DNA of 64,000 nucleotides, taken from assembly GCF_005938675.2 (NCBI RefSeq), contig NZ_VCCH02000001.1:62001-126000 (forward strand). Reading direction: 5' to 3'. This document shows positions 53,984-62,430 of the stretch, in pieces; positions within the stretch are counted from its first letter, which is position 1; every line of letters begins with the position of its first letter. This stretch comes from Mycobacterium sp. KBS0706. Its GTDB lineage: Bacteria > Pseudomonadota > Alphaproteobacteria > DSM-16000 > Inquilinaceae. Made by a program: the position numbers and the translations under genes. The notes under the pieces are model-generated. The model was not told the DNA's origin. It saw only the letters and a program-made list of their open reading frames with translations, and did not search any database.

Positions 53984-55543
53984 GTGGGGCTGACCAGACG
54001 CCAGATCTTGATGGGAACGACCGCGCTGGCGGCGTCTTCGCTGTTCGCGCCCGGCCGTCCTGCCATCGCTGCCCCCAGCCTGGGCGAGACCACGCCGTTC
54101 AGCATGACCTGGCTGATCGACCGGGCCAAGACCGTGTCGCAGGCGCCCTTCGTGCCGCCCGACGAGAAGCTGCCGGCGGAGATCACCCAGCTCAGCTATG
54201 ACCAGCATCGGGCGATCCGCTTCCTGCCTGAACAGGCACTGTGGCGGCCGGAGAACCTGCCGTTCCAGATGCAGTTCTTCCATCTCGGCGCTCTGTTCGA
54301 CAAGCCGGTCCACATCTTCCAGGTCGACGGCTATCAGGCGCGCGAGGTGCTGTACCGACAGGACCTGTTCGACCTGGGCGGCAACACATTCCCCGACACC
54401 CCGTCGGACCATCTCGGCTTTGCCGGCTTCCGGCTGCACTACGCGATCAACCGGCCGGAATTCCTGGACGAGATCGCGGTGTTCCTGGCCGCCAGCTATT
54501 TCCGCTGCCTGGGCCAGAAGAACATCTACGGCCTGTCCGCCCGCGGTCTGGCGATCGACACCGGGTCGACCCGCGGCGAGGAGTTCCCGCTTTTCCGCCA
54601 GTTCTGGGTCGAGACCCCGGCGCCCGATGCCAAGCAGATCCGGCTCTATGCCCTGCTCGACAGCCCTGGCGTCAGCGGCGCCTACAGCTTCCTGATCAAG
54701 CCGGGCGAAATCACCACGGTCGACATCGAGGCGACTCTGTATCCCCGCCATGCCATCGAGAAGTTCGGCATCGCGCCGCTGACCAGCATGTTCCTGTACG
54801 GGCCGCAAGAGCACCGGACCTTCGACGACTTCCGGCCGGAGGTACATGACAGCGACGGGCTGTCGATGTGGTCCGGCGCCGGCGAATGGATCTGGCGGCC
54901 GCTGCGCAACCCGTCGCGGCTGCTGATCAGCTCGTTCATGGACGAGAATCCGCGCGGCTTCGGGCTGATGCAGCGCCAGCGCTCCTATGCCAGCTACCAG
55001 GACCTGGAGGCGATGTATGAGCGCCGCCCCAGCCTGTGGGTCGAGCCGCTGAGCGGCTGGGGTCCGGGCGTGGTGCAGCTGGTCGAGATTCCGACCGACG
55101 CCGAGATCCACGACAACATCGTCGCCTTCTGGGTGCCGAAGCAGCCGGTCGACGCCGGCCAGGAATGGAAGCTGTCCTACCGGCTGCACTGGGGCATGAA
55201 TCCCCCGGTCAGCAGCGACCGCGGCGCCGTGGTCTCGACCCGCACCGGCGCCGGCGGCGTGTCCGGCGGCGACAGCAAATCGAGCGATACCCGCAAGTTC
55301 GTGATCGACTTCCGGGGCGGCGCGCTTGACTCTCTGCCGCAGGACGCGTCATTGGAGGCCGTGGTCACGGCTTCTGCCGGGGAAATCCAGTTCCCGGTCG
55401 CACAGCGGAATCCGGAACTCGGCGGCTGGCGGGCTTTCTTCGATCTGAAACCTGCCGGCGACGATCCTGCCGAGCTTCGGTGCTTCTTACGGCAGGGTAG
55501 CGATGCCCTGACCGAAACATGGAGTTTCCAATGGACGCCTTGA
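53984..55543 (+). CDS. opgG: Periplasmic glucan biosynthesis protein, OpgG/OpgD family, with twin-arginine signal
   Basis: A 519-residue protein of the OpgG family. The proposed GTG start at 53984 gives GLTRRQILMGTTALAASSLFA...AIAAPSLGE, a twin-arginine signal with cleavage after AIA. OpgD, the paralogue in E. coli, uses Tat, while OpgG uses Sec. The mature part has the family core PFQMQFFHLGALFDKPV, SDHLGFAGFRLHYAIN, and GEWIWRPLRNPSRLLISSFMDENPRGFGLMQR. It acts in the periplasm on the glucan backbone made by OpgH. It overlaps the next gene by 13 bases. Since the start is not certain, 53963 (GTG) is an alternative. Confidence 0.88.
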   Translation: MGLTRRQILMGTTALAASSLFAPGRPAIAAPSLGETTPFSMTWLIDRAKTVSQAPFVPPDEKLPAEITQLSYDQHRAIRFLPEQALWRPENLPFQMQFFHLGALFDKPVHIFQVDGYQAREVLYRQDLFDLGGNTFPDTPSDHLGFAGFRLHYAINRPEFLDEIAVFLAASYFRCLGQKNIYGLSARGLAIDTGSTRGEEFPLFRQFWVETPAPDAKQIRLYALLDSPGVSGAYSFLIKPGEITTVDIEATLYPRHAIEKFGIAPLTSMFLYGPQEHRTFDDFRPEVHDSDGLSMWSGAGEWIWRPLRNPSRLLISSFMDENPRGFGLMQRQRSYASYQDLEAMYERRPSLWVEPLSGWGPGVVQLVEIPTDAEIHDNIVAFWVPKQPVDAGQEWKLSYRLHWGMNPPVSSDRGAVVSTRTGAGGVSGGDSKSSDTRKFVIDFRGGALDSLPQDASLEAVVTASAGEIQFPVAQRNPELGGWRAFFDLKPAGDDPAELRCFLRQGSDALTETWSFQWTP

Positions 55544-56052
55544 CGACGCATCGGAATCGTCCCATGTCCCAAGCCGGGTCACGCACCCCGGTCAACATCA
55601 ACATGCCTGACAACGTCATTGCCTTCTTCCAGGGCCTGGGATTCACCGATCCGGCCGCGCTGTCCGGCGCGATCGAGACGGCGTTCTGCGACGTCGATTC
55701 GTCGACGATGCCGGCCCCCGCCCTGCTGGACCACGCCCGCCGGCGCACCGCCGACTGGTTCGCCGTGGTGCTGAACCGCAGCGAGCGCGAGGACGACGCG
55801 ATCCTGACCATCGGCCGCGCCGCCTATCTCCTGACCGACGCCGCCCGCCGCTGGCCCGAGCACTTCCTGTCCGAGGAGCCACTGCCCCAGGCGATGGAGC
55901 AGGCCCTGCGCCGGGTGTCGCCGGTGCCGGTGCCGCGCGCCAAGCCGACACCGATGCTGGACCAGCCGCTCGACCCGGTCTGGGCCGGCGAGCCGCTGAA
56001 GCGCATCTTCGGCTGGTGGTCGCCCGAGGCCGCCGAACGGCGCCCGGCCTGA
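55531..56052 (+). CDS. Small protein between opgG and opgH, OpgI-like by position
   Basis: A 173-residue soluble protein that I cannot assign to a domain family. It begins MDALTTHRNRPMSQAGS, has a helical middle (FFQGLGFTDPAALSGAIETAF) and a Pro-rich end (PVPVPRAKPTPMLDQPLDPVW). A GGAG site precedes the ATG at 55531, 13 bases inside opgG, so expression is coupled. In Rhodobacter sphaeroides the glucan operon is opgGIH with an uncharacterised OpgI in the same place; this is probably its counterpart. The C-terminal WAGEPLKRIFGWW could be a membrane-proximal or protein-binding tail. Confidence 0.7.
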   Translation: MDALTTHRNRPMSQAGSRTPVNINMPDNVIAFFQGLGFTDPAALSGAIETAFCDVDSSTMPAPALLDHARRRTADWFAVVLNRSEREDDAILTIGRAAYLLTDAARRWPEHFLSEEPLPQAMEQALRRVSPVPVPRAKPTPMLDQPLDPVWAGEPLKRIFGWWSPEAAERRPA

Positions 56053-56074
56053 CGGAAAGGCGATCTCCTAGCCG

Positions 56075-58156
56075 ATGACCGGACTCGAAGCGGCGTCCTA
56101 CGCCTCCGCGGCTCGCTGGCGCCGCCTAGCCGTCTTCGGCGCGACCGGGCTTTCGACCCTGGCGGCCGCCTTCGCCCTCTACCGCTTCCTGTCGGTCGGC
56201 GGCGTCACCGGGCTGGAGCTGGCCCTGGTGGTGATGTTCGCCATCAACTTTTCCTGGATCGCGCTATCCTTCTGGACCGCCCTGCCCGGCTTCCTGACGC
56301 TGCTGCTGCGCTGGGGCCAGCCCGGCCTGGTGTGGCCGCAGGGGGCGGAGGCGGTGGCGCCGCTGCGCAGCCGCACCGCCGTGCTGATGCCGATCTACAA
56401 CGAGGACACGACCGGCATCTACGCCAACCTGCAGGCGATCCATGACAGCCTGGCGCGGACCGGCCATCTCGACGCCTTCGACATCTTCATCCTGAGCGAC
56501 ACCACCAACCCGGACACCTGGGTGGCGGAGGAGATCGGCTGGAGCGCCCTGTGCCGCCGCACCGACGGCAGCGGCCGCATCTTCTATCGCAAGCGCCGGC
56601 ACAATGTTGCCAAGAAGGCCGGCAACATCGCCGATTTCTGCACCCGCTGGGGCGCCCGCTACGATTTCATGGTGGTGCTGGACGCCGACAGCCTGATGGC
56701 GGGCGACACGCTGGTCACCATGGCCCGGCTGATGCAGGCCAACCCACGCGCCGGCATCATCCAGGCGCCGCCGCTGGTGGTGAACCGCAACACGCTGTGG
56801 GCCCGGATGCAGCAATTCGCCGGCGCGCTGTACGGCCCGATCGTCGGCGCCGGCCTGGCCTTCTGGCAGCTCGGCGACGGCAATTACTGGGGCCACAACG
56901 CGATCATCCGCACCCGCGCCTTCATCGAGAGCTGCGGCCTGCCGATCCTGTCGGGCCGCCCGCCCTTCGGCGGCCACATCCTGTCGCACGACTTCGTCGA
57001 GGCGGCGCTGATCCGGCGCAACGGCTGGACCGCCTGGCTGGTGCCGGAGCTCGGCGGCAGCTACGAGGAATGCCCGCCGACGATGATCGATCACGCCAAG
57101 CGCGACCGGCGCTGGTGCCAGGGCAACATGCAGCATCTGCGCGTCCTGGTGGCGCGCGGGCTGCATCCCCTCTCGCGCCAGCACATGGCGATGGGGGTTA
57201 TGAGCTACGTCTCCTCGCCGCTGTGGCTGATCTTCATCTGCGTCGGCATGCTGACGGCGCTGGAGCACAAGCTGGAGATCCCGGTCTATTTCCCGCAGGG
57301 CGAGGCGCTGTTCCCGGTCTGGCCGGTGCAGGACCAGACGCTGGCGGTGCGCCTGCTGGTCATTTCCTTCCTGATGCTGATGGCGCCGAAGATCTTCGGC
57401 TGGACGCTGCTGCTGTTCGACCGCCGCCTGGCCGCCGGCTATGGCGGCGCCTTCCGGGCGCTGCTGAGCCTGCTGTTCGAGACCTTCTTCTCGATCTTCC
57501 AGGCGCCGGTGATGATGCTGTTCCACTCCAGCTTCGTGCTGCAGGCCTTCCTCGGCCGCGATTCCGGCTGGGGCACGCAGTCGCGCGACGATCGCGGCAC
57601 GACCTGGGCCGATGCGGTGCAGATGCATCGCGGGCACACCATCTTCGGCGCGGTGCTGGGCGTGGTGGCGCTGTGGATCTCGCCGTCGATGCTGGCCTGG
57701 CTGTCGCCGCTGGTGATCGGCCTGCTGCTGTCGATCCCGCTGTCGGTGATCACCTCGCGCCATTCCACAGGCGTCTGGGCCCGCAAGCTCGGCCTGCTGG
57801 TGACGCCGGAGGAGCGGCAGAAGCCGCAGATCGTGGTCGAGGCGGCGGCCCTGGGCGACCAGCTCTCCGCCACCACCCGGCCGGTCGAGGACGGGCTGGG
57901 GATGGTGATCCGCGACCCGCTGGCCAACGCCATCCACATGACGCTTCTGACCGGGTCGCCCGAGGCTGGGCGCGAGGATCCGAAGCTGGTCGAGGCGGCG
58001 CGGCGCAAGCTGACCGCCGGCGGCCCGGGCACGCTCGCCACCGGCGCCCTCAGCCGCGACGAGAAGACGGCGCTGCTGTTCGACCCCCGGTCCTTGAGCG
58101 AGTTGCACCTGACCGCCCTGGCCGGCGGCCGCCTGCAGGCCGCGCCAAGGGTCTGA
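56075..58156 (+). CDS. opgH: Periplasmic glucan glucosyltransferase OpgH
   Basis: A 693-residue inner-membrane GT2 glycosyltransferase that elongates the beta-1,2 glucan backbone from UDP-glucose. Two N-terminal helices (residues about 18-42 and 48-70) lead into the catalytic domain: VLMPIYNED (105-111), DAD at 203-205, the base D306 in SHDFVEAAL, and RDRRWCQGN (343-351), equivalent to QxxRW. Five or six helices follow. The C-terminal cytoplasmic extension of about 110 residues is normal for the family. It begins 22 bases after the small gene; the glucan is exported to the periplasm. Confidence 0.95.
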   Translation: MTGLEAASYASAARWRRLAVFGATGLSTLAAAFALYRFLSVGGVTGLELALVVMFAINFSWIALSFWTALPGFLTLLLRWGQPGLVWPQGAEAVAPLRSRTAVLMPIYNEDTTGIYANLQAIHDSLARTGHLDAFDIFILSDTTNPDTWVAEEIGWSALCRRTDGSGRIFYRKRRHNVAKKAGNIADFCTRWGARYDFMVVLDADSLMAGDTLVTMARLMQANPRAGIIQAPPLVVNRNTLWARMQQFAGALYGPIVGAGLAFWQLGDGNYWGHNAIIRTRAFIESCGLPILSGRPPFGGHILSHDFVEAALIRRNGWTAWLVPELGGSYEECPPTMIDHAKRDRRWCQGNMQHLRVLVARGLHPLSRQHMAMGVMSYVSSPLWLIFICVGMLTALEHKLEIPVYFPQGEALFPVWPVQDQTLAVRLLVISFLMLMAPKIFGWTLLLFDRRLAAGYGGAFRALLSLLFETFFSIFQAPVMMLFHSSFVLQAFLGRDSGWGTQSRDDRGTTWADAVQMHRGHTIFGAVLGVVALWISPSMLAWLSPLVIGLLLSIPLSVITSRHSTGVWARKLGLLVTPEERQKPQIVVEAAALGDQLSATTRPVEDGLGMVIRDPLANAIHMTLLTGSPEAGREDPKLVEAARRKLTAGGPGTLATGALSRDEKTALLFDPRSLSELHLTALAGGRLQAAPRV

Positions 58157-58223
58157 GGCTAACCCTTCATCCCTTTGACCGTGGTCCTGTGCGCGTGCGG
58201 CGCAAAGTGCCGCTGCGCAGACA

Positions 58224-58256
58224 CGGGATCTCGATGCGGTCCTGCGAGAGATCCCG
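58224..58256. repeat. Hairpin in the gap between convergent opgH and DUF2264 genes
   Basis: Nine-base arms CGGGATCTC (58224-58232) and GAGATCCCG (58248-58256) form a hairpin, with other GC-rich partial repeats around it up to 58314. There is no T tract. It may act as a rho-dependent or partial terminator for both genes, or be another interspersed repeat. Confidence 0.55.
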
Positions 58257-58328
58257 GGTCTGCAGCGCATCACTGCGTGCTGCGCCGCGCCCGGGATGAC
58301 GATCAGGAAATTGGAGTAGGATCTCCCC

Positions 58329-60230
58329 TCACCCCCACTCCGCCACCGGCTTGCTGCTCACCTCCAGGCGGGGCACGGTCGCCCAGTCGAGGATCGCGGC
58401 GTTCCAGCCGGCGGCCTCGGCGAGCGCACTGAGGTCGTCGGCCGAGGGCAACGATGCCGCCAGCGCACCCAGGTCCACGCCATAGGTCGGCCGCGCCAGG
58501 GTGACCAGCAGCGTCTCGCCGGCGCCGATCCGGCCGACCAGGGCCGGCACCGAGGCCTGCGGGAACACCAGATGGGTGTTCGGCGCCACATCCGCCTCGA
58601 CCGCGCGGCGCAGCCCGCCGAGATCGGCCAGGCTGGAGGCGTGGCCGTCGGCGACCGCGATGGTCAGGCCCTGCGGCCCCGGAGCCCGGATGTCGAAGGC
58701 CTGCTTCAGCTTGCCCCGGGTGCGGCTGTGCGCCGGCACCGCGTGGCCGCTCTCGATCACCGCCAGCGGCGCATCGGCGGCGATGCGGTGCAGCCGCAGC
58801 TCCCAGTCGCCGGCGAAGCCCTGCAGCGTCGTCACCTTGACCCCGGCCATGGGCTGCCAGACGGTCTCGATCCAGCCGTCGCCGACGCGGGAGGCGGTGA
58901 GCGCGCCGCGGGCCCGGAACTCCTGCCCGTCGCGGCTGACCGCCAGGATGTTGTCGCCGCAGAAGCCGTGCCCCAGCCAGCGGTCGCCCTCGACCGCCAG
59001 GCCGAAGCGCGAGGAATAGGCCAGCTTGCCGTATTTATCGACCGAGCCGCGCATCTCCATGCGCACGGGGCCGGCCGGCAGCGCCACCACGTCGCCGCCG
59101 CTGCGCCGCACCACCATCGAGGCGCCGCGCAACGTGGCGGTGCCGTCCGGCGCGTCGAGATCCTCCTCCCGCGCCGTCCAGAACGGGTGGCTGTCCGGCA
59201 GGGCCAGCGGCAGGAAGGCCTTGAACGCCCAGTAGGGCGAGCCGGGGGAGTTGTACTCCTCGCTCATCAGGTAGTTCGGCCAGCGATAGCCGACCGGCAG
59301 GCGGCCGGCGGCGTCGAGGATAGGCTGCTGCATCCACCAGCGGATCTGCCGGGCCCACAAGCCGCGGATCTGGCCCCAGGGCAGCGCCTCGACCCCGGCA
59401 TAGGCCAAGGCACCCCAGAACCCGGCCATGGCGAAGCGGTAGGTCAGCGACCGGCCGATCGCCAGCGCCGCGCCGTCGGCCCCGAACCAATGGCCGAAGC
59501 CCTGGGCGAAGGCTGTGGCGCGGTCGCGATAGGCCTGCGCCCGCGCCGGGTCCTGCTCCGCCCGATGGGTGGCGTAGATCAGCCCGTAGAAATGCAGCGC
59601 GAAGCCGTTGTAGTGGTCGATCCAGCCGCCCTCGCCATCGCCGTACCAGCCCTCGGCGCCGATGAACGCATCGATCCGGGCCAGGTGGCGGTCGCGCGAG
59701 GCGGTGTCGATGGCGACGCCCACCCGCTCCAGCCCCAGCCCGGCCATGACCGGGAAGAAGTGCCAGTTGTTGTCGGCCATCTGCACCGACTGGATGCCGC
59801 CGAGCCATTCGGCCGCCCGGCGCTTCGCCGCGTCCGGCAGCGGGTCCCACAGCTTGTCCGGCGCCAGCGCCAGGGCGAAGCCGAGCGCCGCCATCTCGAC
59901 CGAGCGCTGGTCCATGTCGGTGACCGCCTCCCAGTACTCCGGATGGTCGGGGTCGCTGCCGCTGGCCAGGCCTTCGCGGAACTTGTCCCAGAAGTCGAAG
60001 CCGCCGCCGCCGGCATGCAGCGGCGCCAGGCCCCAGAGCGGCCGGGCATAGCCCTCGAACCACTGCGCCTTGCGGTTGAAATGGGCGGAGTCCAGGCCCA
60101 GGCGGATCTGGGCGCGGCCGGCGCTGAAGCCGGATTCGAGGGGCGCGGTCAGGTCGCGCAGCAGGCGCTGGACGTCGGCCCGGTTGGCCAGCGGATTGGC
60201 GCGGATGCGGTCGGCGGTCGTATCGGTCAT
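58329..60230 (-). CDS. DUF2264 domain protein
   Basis: A 633-residue cytoplasmic protein. The first 370 residues match DUF2264, an alpha/alpha-toroid-like domain found in fungi and bacteria: FEGYARPLWGLAPLHAGGGGF, MADNNWHFFPVMAGLGLE, and GWYGDGEGGWIDHYNGFALHFYGL are its core. The C-terminal 260 residues are beta-rich, similar to the second half of polysaccharide lyase-like proteins. It probably acts on a carbohydrate, given its neighbours, but the reaction is unknown. Its ATG overlaps the ThuA stop by four bases. Confidence 0.85.
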   Translation of the reverse strand: MTDTTADRIRANPLANRADVQRLLRDLTAPLESGFSAGRAQIRLGLDSAHFNRKAQWFEGYARPLWGLAPLHAGGGGFDFWDKFREGLASGSDPDHPEYWEAVTDMDQRSVEMAALGFALALAPDKLWDPLPDAAKRRAAEWLGGIQSVQMADNNWHFFPVMAGLGLERVGVAIDTASRDRHLARIDAFIGAEGWYGDGEGGWIDHYNGFALHFYGLIYATHRAEQDPARAQAYRDRATAFAQGFGHWFGADGAALAIGRSLTYRFAMAGFWGALAYAGVEALPWGQIRGLWARQIRWWMQQPILDAAGRLPVGYRWPNYLMSEEYNSPGSPYWAFKAFLPLALPDSHPFWTAREEDLDAPDGTATLRGASMVVRRSGGDVVALPAGPVRMEMRGSVDKYGKLAYSSRFGLAVEGDRWLGHGFCGDNILAVSRDGQEFRARGALTASRVGDGWIETVWQPMAGVKVTTLQGFAGDWELRLHRIAADAPLAVIESGHAVPAHSRTRGKLKQAFDIRAPGPQGLTIAVADGHASSLADLGGLRRAVEADVAPNTHLVFPQASVPALVGRIGAGETLLVTLARPTYGVDLGALAASLPSADDLSALAEAAGWNAAILDWATVPRLEVSSKPVAEWG

Positions 60231-60868
60231 CGGGATGCCCAGAGCAGGCCGCGGCGCAGGATCTCGCGCATCTGCGGGTGTTCGAACTCGCGCACCACAT
60301 GGCCCAGCGCGGTGTAGAACACCCGCCCGGCGCCATAGTGCTTCTTGTAGACGACCGGCATGGTGACGCCGTCGATCCAGGGAGCGTGCTCGCCCGAGAA
60401 GGTGGTGGTGGCCAGCACCTCCACCGCCGGGTCGACATGCAGAAAATACTGTTCCGACCGGTAGTCGAAGTCGCCGATCCCGTCCATGACCGGGTCGTCC
60501 GGCCGGGTGACCTCGACCCGGAACGGGATGATGCCGCCGGGATGCGCCACCCATTGGCAGCCGGCCATGAAGTGGAAGCCCACCGCCTCGCGGAACGACC
60601 CGGCCAGGCCGCCGTGATAGCCGGCGATCCCCACCCCGCCCTGGACCGCGGCCAGCAGGTTGTCGAGCGGCTCCTTGCCGATGGCGGCGCGGGTGATACA
60701 CGGCACGATCAGGTCCATCTCGCGCACGGCGGGGTCGGCGAAGGCGTCGATGTCGCCCTCGACCCGGACCTCGAAGCCCTCGTCCCGCAGCATCGCGGCG
60801 ACATAAGCGGCGCCCGGCTCGGGCTCATGCCCCTCCCAGCCGCCCCAGACGATCATGGCGCGTTTCAT
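60227..60868 (-). CDS. ThuA-family protein (trehalose utilisation-like)
   Basis: A 213-residue protein of the ThuA fold, a class I glutamine amidotransferase-like domain. VWGGWEGHEPEP at the start and VGIAGYHGGLAGSF in the middle are the usual conserved blocks; HYGAGRVFYTALGHVVREFEHP is the C-terminal signature. In rhizobia ThuA takes part in trehalose or disaccharide breakdown as a keto-glucoside-processing protein. It lies between the sugar-binding protein (88-base gap) and DUF2264 (four-base overlap), so the three form a carbohydrate-use operon. Confidence 0.9.
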   Translation of the reverse strand: MKRAMIVWGGWEGHEPEPGAAYVAAMLRDEGFEVRVEGDIDAFADPAVREMDLIVPCITRAAIGKEPLDNLLAAVQGGVGIAGYHGGLAGSFREAVGFHFMAGCQWVAHPGGIIPFRVEVTRPDDPVMDGIGDFDYRSEQYFLHVDPAVEVLATTTFSGEHAPWIDGVTMPVVYKKHYGAGRVFYTALGHVVREFEHPQMREILRRGLLWASR

Positions 60869-60956
60869 CGCAATCCTCTCAAGCTCCGGAACCGGCGTTC
60901 GTCATCGCCGGCGCATCTGGGTCCTTGGTGGCGATCGATCATGCGCCCCGGGTCGA

Positions 60957-62252
60957 CTAGGGCTTGATGATGGCGTTCCCTTGCTCGACCAGCTGCTGCG
61001 CCGCCTGGTCGATCGTCAGGTTGCCGAAGGCCAGCTCGTCGGAGGTGCGGCGCACGACGTTTCGGTCGAACTCCTGCGACCCCTTCGGCACCGGCGGCGG
61101 ATAGGCGCTGACCTTGTCGGCCAGGAGATTGACATAGTCGACCGAGGCCCGCTCAGTCTCGTTCAGCTGGGGCAGGATCGCCTCGCGCACCTTCGGCGAC
61201 ATCGGCACGCCGCGCTCCACCCCCAGGATCTTGCCGGCCTCGATGTCGTTGACGAAGAAGTCGATGAAGGCCGCCGCCGCCTCGCCATTCTTCGAGGTGG
61301 CGCCGATGCTCCAGATCAGCGCCGGCCGGTAGTAGTGGCCGGACGGCGCGCCGCCGCCGGCCTGCGGCACCATGGTGATGCCGAGCTTGTTCGGCATCAC
61401 CGCCTGGTAGCCGACCAGCTGGTTCGAATAGGTGAAGCCCATCGCCGAATTGCCCCGGCTGAGCGGGTTGGTCTCGATGATGTTCTGCTCCTGGCTCTGG
61501 ACGTCGGGGGTGACGGTGCCGTTCTTGGCCCGCAGGTCCTCCCAATAGGCGTACCACTCCTTGGCGTCCTCGACGCCGAAGCCGAGCGGCCCTTCCGCCG
61601 TGAACAGCGCCTTGCCGCGCTGGCGCAGCCAGACGTCGAGCACCGAGGCGTAGCGGGCGCCGTAGGGCGCGCCCCAGAACTGGTCCTTGCCGACCGCCTT
61701 GGTCAGCTCGACCGACAGCTCGGCGAACTGGGCCCAGGTGGTCTCCGTTGTCGGCGCCGGCAGCCCCGCCTTGGTGAAGACCGCCGTGTCCCAGAACATC
61801 GAGAACGAATTCAGCCCGAGGCCGATGCCGTGGATCTTGCCGTCGACCTTGCACAGGTCGAGCACCTTGGTGCCGAAGGCCTCGACGTTGAGCGGCTTGG
61901 GGATGAACCCGTCCAGCGGCATGGTGGCACCGCGGCGGGAGTAGTCGGAGATGGTGCCCGGCTCGAGCTGGAAGATGTCGGAGATGTTGCGGCCGGCCAT
62001 CTGGGTGGACAGCTTGGTCCAGTAGGCGTCGCCGCTGATCGGCTCGCCGACGATGGTCACGTCCGGCGCCTTCTGCTTGTACAGGTCGGCCACGCCCAGC
62101 GTGCGCTTGGCCCGGTCCTGCGACCCCCACCAGGTCATGCGCATCCGCGTCTCTGCGGCCCGGGCGGAGCCGGTGCCGAAGGACAGCGCCCCGACGGCGG
62201 CCCCGGCGGCAAGCGAACCCTGCAGGAACGAACGACGGTTGAAAGCCTTCAT
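60957..62252 (-). CDS. Sugar ABC importer substrate-binding protein, Tat-exported
   Basis: A 431-residue family 1 extracellular solute-binding protein. The signal FNRRSFLQGSLAAGAAVGALS carries a twin-arginine motif. The mature part begins ETRMRMTWWGSQDRAKRTL, typical for disaccharide- or oligosaccharide-binding members. ATG at 62252 is preferred to the upstream start at 62294. No sugar permease or ATPase is adjacent: the gene downstream is thuA, so the importer's membrane part is encoded elsewhere. Two TAACC-type repeats in the 178-base leader are likely operators. Confidence 0.92.
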   Translation of the reverse strand: MKAFNRRSFLQGSLAAGAAVGALSFGTGSARAAETRMRMTWWGSQDRAKRTLGVADLYKQKAPDVTIVGEPISGDAYWTKLSTQMAGRNISDIFQLEPGTISDYSRRGATMPLDGFIPKPLNVEAFGTKVLDLCKVDGKIHGIGLGLNSFSMFWDTAVFTKAGLPAPTTETTWAQFAELSVELTKAVGKDQFWGAPYGARYASVLDVWLRQRGKALFTAEGPLGFGVEDAKEWYAYWEDLRAKNGTVTPDVQSQEQNIIETNPLSRGNSAMGFTYSNQLVGYQAVMPNKLGITMVPQAGGGAPSGHYYRPALIWSIGATSKNGEAAAAFIDFFVNDIEAGKILGVERGVPMSPKVREAILPQLNETERASVDYVNLLADKVSAYPPPVPKGSQEFDRNVVRRTSDELAFGNLTIDQAAQQLVEQGNAIIKP

Positions 62253-62298
62253 CGGTTTGCCTCCCCTTCTGGCACGGCGGCGTTCGGCCGCCACGTTA

Positions 62299-62312
62299 TA
62301 ACCGTTTGGTTA
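62299..62312. promoter_or_regulatory. Operator-like repeat TAACC-N4-GGTTA, proximal copy
   Basis: The five-base arms are perfect. A second, less perfect copy (TAACC-N4-GGATA) lies exactly 90 bases further upstream at 62389-62402. They precede the sugar-binding protein gene. The form suits a LacI or GntR family regulator. Confidence 0.5.
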
Positions 62313-62358
62313 CTTATTATTGATCGTCGCCCGAGGATGTCAAATGACGAATGGCAAA

Positions 62359-62373
62359 CCAGGCACCGCCTGG
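62359..62373. other. Hairpin CCAGGC-ACC-GCCTGG between the two operator-like repeats
   Basis: A perfect six-base stem with a three-base loop lies between the amino-acid permease stop (62431) and the sugar-binding gene start. It may help end the permease transcript; there is no T tract. Confidence 0.35.
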
Positions 62374-62388
62374 CGGCGCGGTCGGATG

Positions 62389-62402
62389 TAACCAGTTGGA
62401 TA
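62389..62402. promoter_or_regulatory. Operator-like repeat TAACC-N4-GGATA, distal copy
   Basis: It matches the copy at 62299-62312 in ten of fourteen positions overall, including all of TAACC and GG-TA. The pair may allow looping or cooperative binding. Confidence 0.4.
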
Positions 62403-62430
62403 TAACTTAACGCGCGTCTCCGAACCCGAC

